A stretch of 64,000 nucleotides of DNA from Helicobacteraceae bacterium (GTDB lineage: Bacteria > Campylobacterota > Campylobacteria > Campylobacterales > Sulfurimonadaceae): contig CANMJR010000009.1 in assembly GCA_947498025.1 (NCBI GenBank), positions 1-64,000 of the forward strand. Reading direction: 5' to 3'. Below, piece by piece: positions 61,084-64,000 of the stretch. Positions within the stretch are counted from its first letter, which is position 1; every line of letters starts with the position of its first letter. A model generated the notes under the pieces. It was given only the letters and a program-made list of their open reading frames with translations, was not told where the DNA came from and ran no database searches. The position numbers and the translations under genes were made by a program.

Positions 61084-62082
61084 TTGCACTACACAAATGA
61101 AGAGTTAAAACAGAAAATTGTTGAATTGAAGAACAAGTTAAGCGTAACCGTTGTTGCACACTTTTATCAGAGAGATGAAGTTTTTGAGATGGGTGATATA
61201 ACCGGTGATTCTCTTGAACTTGCCATGCGAACGCGTGATGACGATGCGGAATTTGTTGTGTTCTGCGGTGTTGGATTTATGGGGCAGAGTGTAAAAGTGC
61301 TCTCTCCAAATAAAAGAGTGGTTATGCCAAAGCTTGCATGCTGCGCTATGGCTAGGATGATTGACTCAATTTACTACGATGAATCCGTGAAATTTTTGGA
61401 AGAAAACGGCATAAGTAGAGATAATATTTTACCGATTACTTATATCAACTCAAACGCAGACGTGAAGGCAAAAGTGGGCGAAATGGGCGGGATGGTCTGC
61501 ACGAGTTCCAATGCCAAAAAAATCATTACGACTGCCCTTGGCGAGGGCAAAAAAATCCTTTTTGTTCCCGACAGATGTCTGGGTCAAAATATCGCAAATC
61601 AGATGGGTTTGAAATCTATGGTTATCGGACATGGAGGTGACCCGAAAGAGGCGGATATTATCTGTTATGACGGTTTTTGCTCTGTGCATCAGCTCTTCAG
61701 TGTGGATGATATTAACTTTTACCGCAAAAAATATCCCGGAATTTTGATAGCAACGCATCCTGAGTGTGATCCTGCCGTTTGTGATGCATCTGATTTCGTA
61801 GGTTCTACTTCACAACTTATTAAATTTATTAAAGAGTTGCCGGAGGAGCAAAAAGTGGCGGTTGGAACAGAGTTTAACATGGTAAACCGTTTAAGACCTA
61901 AAAATACTTTTGTACTCTCCTCCACAAAACCGGAGTGTCCTACCATGAACGAGACAACGCTTGAAGATTTGTATTTAACACTCAAAGCGATTGAAGACGG
62001 TGCGCCGATAAACGAGATAGAGATAGATGAGAGCACACAAAAATGGGCAAAAATCGCATTAGAGAGAATGTTGGCGCTATGA
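61084..62082 (+). CDS. nadA: quinolinate synthase
   Basis: VVAHFYQRDEVFEMGDITGDSLELA...GVGFMGQSVKVLSPNKRVVMP...ATHPECDPAVCDASDFVGSTSQ. Confidence 0.95.
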   Translation: MHYTNEELKQKIVELKNKLSVTVVAHFYQRDEVFEMGDITGDSLELAMRTRDDDAEFVVFCGVGFMGQSVKVLSPNKRVVMPKLACCAMARMIDSIYYDESVKFLEENGISRDNILPITYINSNADVKAKVGEMGGMVCTSSNAKKIITTALGEGKKILFVPDRCLGQNIANQMGLKSMVIGHGGDPKEADIICYDGFCSVHQLFSVDDINFYRKKYPGILIATHPECDPAVCDASDFVGSTSQLIKFIKELPEEQKVAVGTEFNMVNRLRPKNTFVLSSTKPECPTMNETTLEDLYLTLKAIEDGAPINEIEIDESTQKWAKIALERMLAL

Positions 62083-62894
62083 TAGAAGAGTTTGTAAAAG
62101 CAACGCTTGCCGAGGATGTCGGGCGCGGAGATTTGTACGCTTTGGTTGAGCCAAGCATTGAAGCGAGTGCAAAAATTGTTGCAAAAAGTGATGGCGTAGT
62201 AGCCGGTGAAAAATATATTAATGTTTTGGCAAAACTTGAGGGTTTTGATATAGTTTGGGGAAAGAGAGACTCCGAAACGTTTGTAAAAGGTGACATTTTA
62301 GCGACTTTAAAAGGGGATTCTCACACTCTTTTAAAGATTGAGAGAACACTTTTAAACATGCTTTTACATGCAAGTTCAATTGCTACTTTAACGAGAAAAT
62401 ATGTAGAGATTGCAGAGCCTTACGGAGTGAAACTTTTAGACACCAGAAAAACAAGACCGATGCTCAGAGTGTTTGAAAAGTATGCCACAAGAACTGGAGG
62501 TGCAGTGAACCATCGCATGGGGCTTGATGATGCTTTGATGATAAAAGATACGCATCTTAAAACTATAAAAGATTTAAAAAGCTACATAGAAAAAGCAAGA
62601 AAGCAGATTCCATTCACTGCGAAAATAGAGGTTGAAGCCGAAACATTTGAGGTTGCAAAAGAGGCGATGTCTGCAGGAAGCGATATTGTGATGTGTGATA
62701 ACATGACTCCCGAGCAGATAAGTGAAATAGTTGCCTACAGAGATGAGAATTTTCCGCATGTACTCTTAGAAGCAAGTGGAAATATTTCGCTAGAGACTAT
62801 TGAAACCTATGCAAAAACAAAAGTGGATGCAATAAGCACCGGTTCATTGATTCACCAAGCAAACTGGATAGATTTGTCTATGAAAATTGATTAA
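62079..62894 (+). CDS. nadC: nicotinate-nucleotide pyrophosphorylase
   Basis: AEDVGRGDLYAL...LLDTRKTRPMLRVFEKYATRTGGAVNHRMGLDDALMIKD; ATGA overlap with nadA. Confidence 0.94.
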   Translation: MIEEFVKATLAEDVGRGDLYALVEPSIEASAKIVAKSDGVVAGEKYINVLAKLEGFDIVWGKRDSETFVKGDILATLKGDSHTLLKIERTLLNMLLHASSIATLTRKYVEIAEPYGVKLLDTRKTRPMLRVFEKYATRTGGAVNHRMGLDDALMIKDTHLKTIKDLKSYIEKARKQIPFTAKIEVEAETFEVAKEAMSAGSDIVMCDNMTPEQISEIVAYRDENFPHVLLEASGNISLETIETYAKTKVDAISTGSLIHQANWIDLSMKID

Positions 62895-62921
62895 TATTAC
62901 ATGTTGAGAAAGTAGTAATCA

Positions 62922-63974
62922 ATGGCTGATGACGCAGAAAAGACTGAGGAACCCACCGATAAGAAGATATCCGATGCCAGGGAAGAGGGGAACGTCCCTA
63001 AATCTCAGGATGCTGCCGGAGTGGTTACTCTTTTTGTAGCGATTATTGCACTTTTAATGCTTTTCCCGTATATGTCACAACATATGATTCTCCTTTTTAA
63101 ATATTATTTTTCACTTATCGGCACACCTCTCGATAAGCTTTTTATGATTGATATTGCTATTGTTACCATACGAGAAACCCTTTTGATGGTTCTTCCTTTG
63201 GCTCTTGCCGTTGCCGTTGCAGGCATAGCCGCTGCTCTTGCACAATTTGGATTTTTATTTACTACAAAAGCTATTATGCCGGATTTTAAAAAGATTAATC
63301 CACTAAGCGGAATCGCCAATCTCTTCTCAATGAAAAAGGCTTTTGAAGGTGTGAAGATAACTTTTAAATCATTTATAACGCTAGGTGTTGGATTTGTCTA
63401 TTTCTTCTATTTTATCTTAGAACTTCCCACTGTTGCAATGTTTGGGCTTGCCGACCAGCTGGGCTGGCTTAAAGATAAAATGCTAATTATCGCTTTTGTG
63501 ATGCTTTTTATTATTTTTATCTTTGCTATTATAGATGTTATTATAGTGAGAAAACAGTACTTTGATGGGCTCAAAATGAGTAAACAAGAGATAAAAGATG
63601 AGATGAAAAATATGGATGGAGATCCGCTGATTAAATCAAAAATCCGTCAAATTCAGATGCAGGCTGCAAGAAAAAGAATGATGGCAGAAGTTCCACATGC
63701 CGATGTGGTTATAACAAATCCAACACACTACGCTGTCGCTATAAAGTATGATGAGGAGAAAACCAGAGCACCTGTTGTCGTTGCTAAAGGTATGGATCAC
63801 ATTGCACAACAGATAAAAAAAATAGCAAGAGAAAACAATGTAACAATAGTTCAAAATCCGCCACTTGCAAGAAGTTTATATAATGAAGTTGACCTTGATA
63901 AGCCAATCCCAGAGTCACTGTTTGCAGCCGTGGCAGAGGTTCTCGCCTATGTTTATAAAATGAATAGAAAATAA
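62922..63974 (+). CDS. flhB: flagellar export protein FlhB
   Basis: DDAEKTEEPTDKKISDAREEGNVPKSQD; NPTHYAVAIKYDEEKTRAPVVVAKG. Confidence 0.95.
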   Translation: MADDAEKTEEPTDKKISDAREEGNVPKSQDAAGVVTLFVAIIALLMLFPYMSQHMILLFKYYFSLIGTPLDKLFMIDIAIVTIRETLLMVLPLALAVAVAGIAAALAQFGFLFTTKAIMPDFKKINPLSGIANLFSMKKAFEGVKITFKSFITLGVGFVYFFYFILELPTVAMFGLADQLGWLKDKMLIIAFVMLFIIFIFAIIDVIIVRKQYFDGLKMSKQEIKDEMKNMDGDPLIKSKIRQIQMQAARKRMMAEVPHADVVITNPTHYAVAIKYDEEKTRAPVVVAKGMDHIAQQIKKIARENNVTIVQNPPLARSLYNEVDLDKPIPESLFAAVAEVLAYVYKMNRK

Positions 63975-64000
63975 AAAACATGTATAATTTCAGTCATGAA

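Overview
The window is about 64 kb of AT-rich bacterial chromosome. Protein content and local gene order point to a Campylobacterota, Sulfurimonas-like organism: ispDF next to an HP1021-type regulator, asd-flgR-flgQ-flgP-gyrA, and an HsrA-like regulator. Most of it is ordinary core genome: pgpA, sat, ispDF, thiC, mrp, hemE, asd, gyrA, amt/glnK/amt, tyrA, bamA, ppx, plsY, nadA/nadC, flhB, and tRNA-Glu and tRNA-Lys. The less ordinary parts are: (1) an accessory island at about 6-10 kb with a restriction-modification cassette, an apparent type III restriction remnant and a MazEF-like toxin-antitoxin pair, in which three genes (HTH regulator, cytosine methyltransferase, MazF) each look broken by a one-base frameshift, the regulator at an A9 tract; (2) a structured intergenic repeat present in three full copies plus one partial copy, with a conserved 5' hairpin, a compensatory base pair in a 3' stem and variable apical insertions; (3) two tandem, diverged Bat (VWA/TPR/BatD) modules separated by CsgG-like and LPP20-like lipoprotein genes; (4) a NIT-domain hybrid kinase/HPt/PP2C/HD-GYP phosphorelay; (5) a DUF3147-like gene with an in-frame TGA beside a HupE/UreJ-type metal locus; (6) an HsrA-type regulator that keeps its phospho-acceptor Asp and lies next to a histidine kinase gene. 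No CRISPR array, prophage or transposase was seen. All family calls come from reading the translations; no database search was run.
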